From contig JBMNVE010000082.1 of NCBI GenBank assembly GCA_050946655.1, forward strand, positions 1 to 6,096: a stretch of 6,096 nt of DNA. Direction: 5' to 3'. The position numbers and the translations under genes were made by a program. Origin of the DNA: JAXGRD01 sp050946655. Lineage in GTDB: Bacteria > Bacillota > Clostridia > Peptostreptococcales > Anaerovoracaceae. The notes beneath the pieces are model-generated. The model was not told the origin of the DNA. It did not search any database and worked only from the letters and a program-made list of their open reading frames with translations. Positions 5,968-6,096 of this stretch are shown in pieces (position 1 is the stretch's first letter; every line of letters begins with the position of its first letter).

Positions 5968-5996
5968 AGGGCTTCCGGCGTCCCGGTCGGTGCCCT
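5968..5996 (+). other. GC-rich hairpin after yjbQ, possible 3' end
   Basis: AGGGC (5968-5972) pairs with GCCCT (5992-5996), with an inner CCG/CGG pairing (5975-5977 with 5988-5990) across a small internal loop. It begins 11 bases after the yjbQ stop. No U-run follows, so it is not a classical intrinsic terminator; it may protect the 3' end or do nothing. The rest of the interval to 6096 shows no convincing gene. Confidence 0.25.
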
Positions 5997-6096
5997 AGCT
6001 GCTGATTGGGTTGCTGCGCTTCCGACGACATCCCATCTCCTTTTTCGAAAATATCTCATCTGGGACAGAGAAAATCTGGACATCCACAAAAAATAG

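Noticed and set aside
5971..6027. Short near-repeat GCTTCCGGCG (5971-5980) and GCTTCCGACG (6018-6027) after yjbQ
   Set aside because: Only 9 of 10 bases over two copies; too short to separate from chance and not part of a larger repeat.
5900..6031. Minus-strand reading frame of 43 residues starting MSSEAQQ with a good AAGGAG site (6037-6042) 5 bases before its ATG
   Set aside because: Most of it is antisense to the end of yjbQ, the peptide is low-complexity and matches no family I know, and no promoter is evident. The ribosome site may be chance.

Overview
The window looks like chromosomal DNA from an anaerobic member of the Bacillota, most likely a clostridial lineage of mid G+C content. 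This is inferred from strong AGGAGG-type ribosome binding sites, ATG starts throughout, tightly packed and overlapping genes, purine-rich sense strands, and the families present (short MOSC domain, FmdE-type protein, MoaA/MoaC/MogA, YjbQ). The species cannot be named from sequence alone. No rRNA, tRNA, CRISPR array, insertion sequence or phage gene was seen.

Layout: (1) bases 109-1167, plus strand: a secreted protein with two fibronectin type III (FN3)-like domains and a complete M23 (LytM-type) zinc metallopeptidase domain. (2) bases 5264 down to 1169, minus strand: a compact five-gene operon. In transcription order it holds a saccharopine-dehydrogenase-like NAD(P) oxidoreductase, moaA, moaC, mogA, and a one-chain fusion of a MOSC domain to an FmdE-like domain with a C-terminal zinc ribbon. 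Junctions are a 4-base overlap, a 1-base gap, an 11-base overlap and a 15-base gap, so one mRNA with translational coupling is likely. The operon converges on the M23 gene with one base between the stop codons. (3) bases 5265-5540: a divergent control region with one good sigma-A-type promoter on each strand. (4) bases 5541-5957, plus strand: yjbQ (UPF0047), with 139 bases after it in which no convincing gene is seen.

Working together: MoaA and MoaC convert GTP to cyclic pyranopterin monophosphate. MogA adenylylates molybdopterin before metal insertion. MOSC domains are sulfur-carrier modules that act on molybdenum cofactor or related sulfur transfer. FmdE-like proteins were named from operons of the molybdenum/tungsten enzyme formylmethanofuran dehydrogenase. 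The operon is therefore a cofactor-synthesis and probably cofactor-maturation unit for a molybdenum or tungsten enzyme encoded elsewhere. Molybdopterin synthase (moaD/moaE) and moeA are not in the window. The dehydrogenase that leads the operon is the least explained member. The MOSC-FmdE fusion and the dehydrogenase are the two items most worth a second look.
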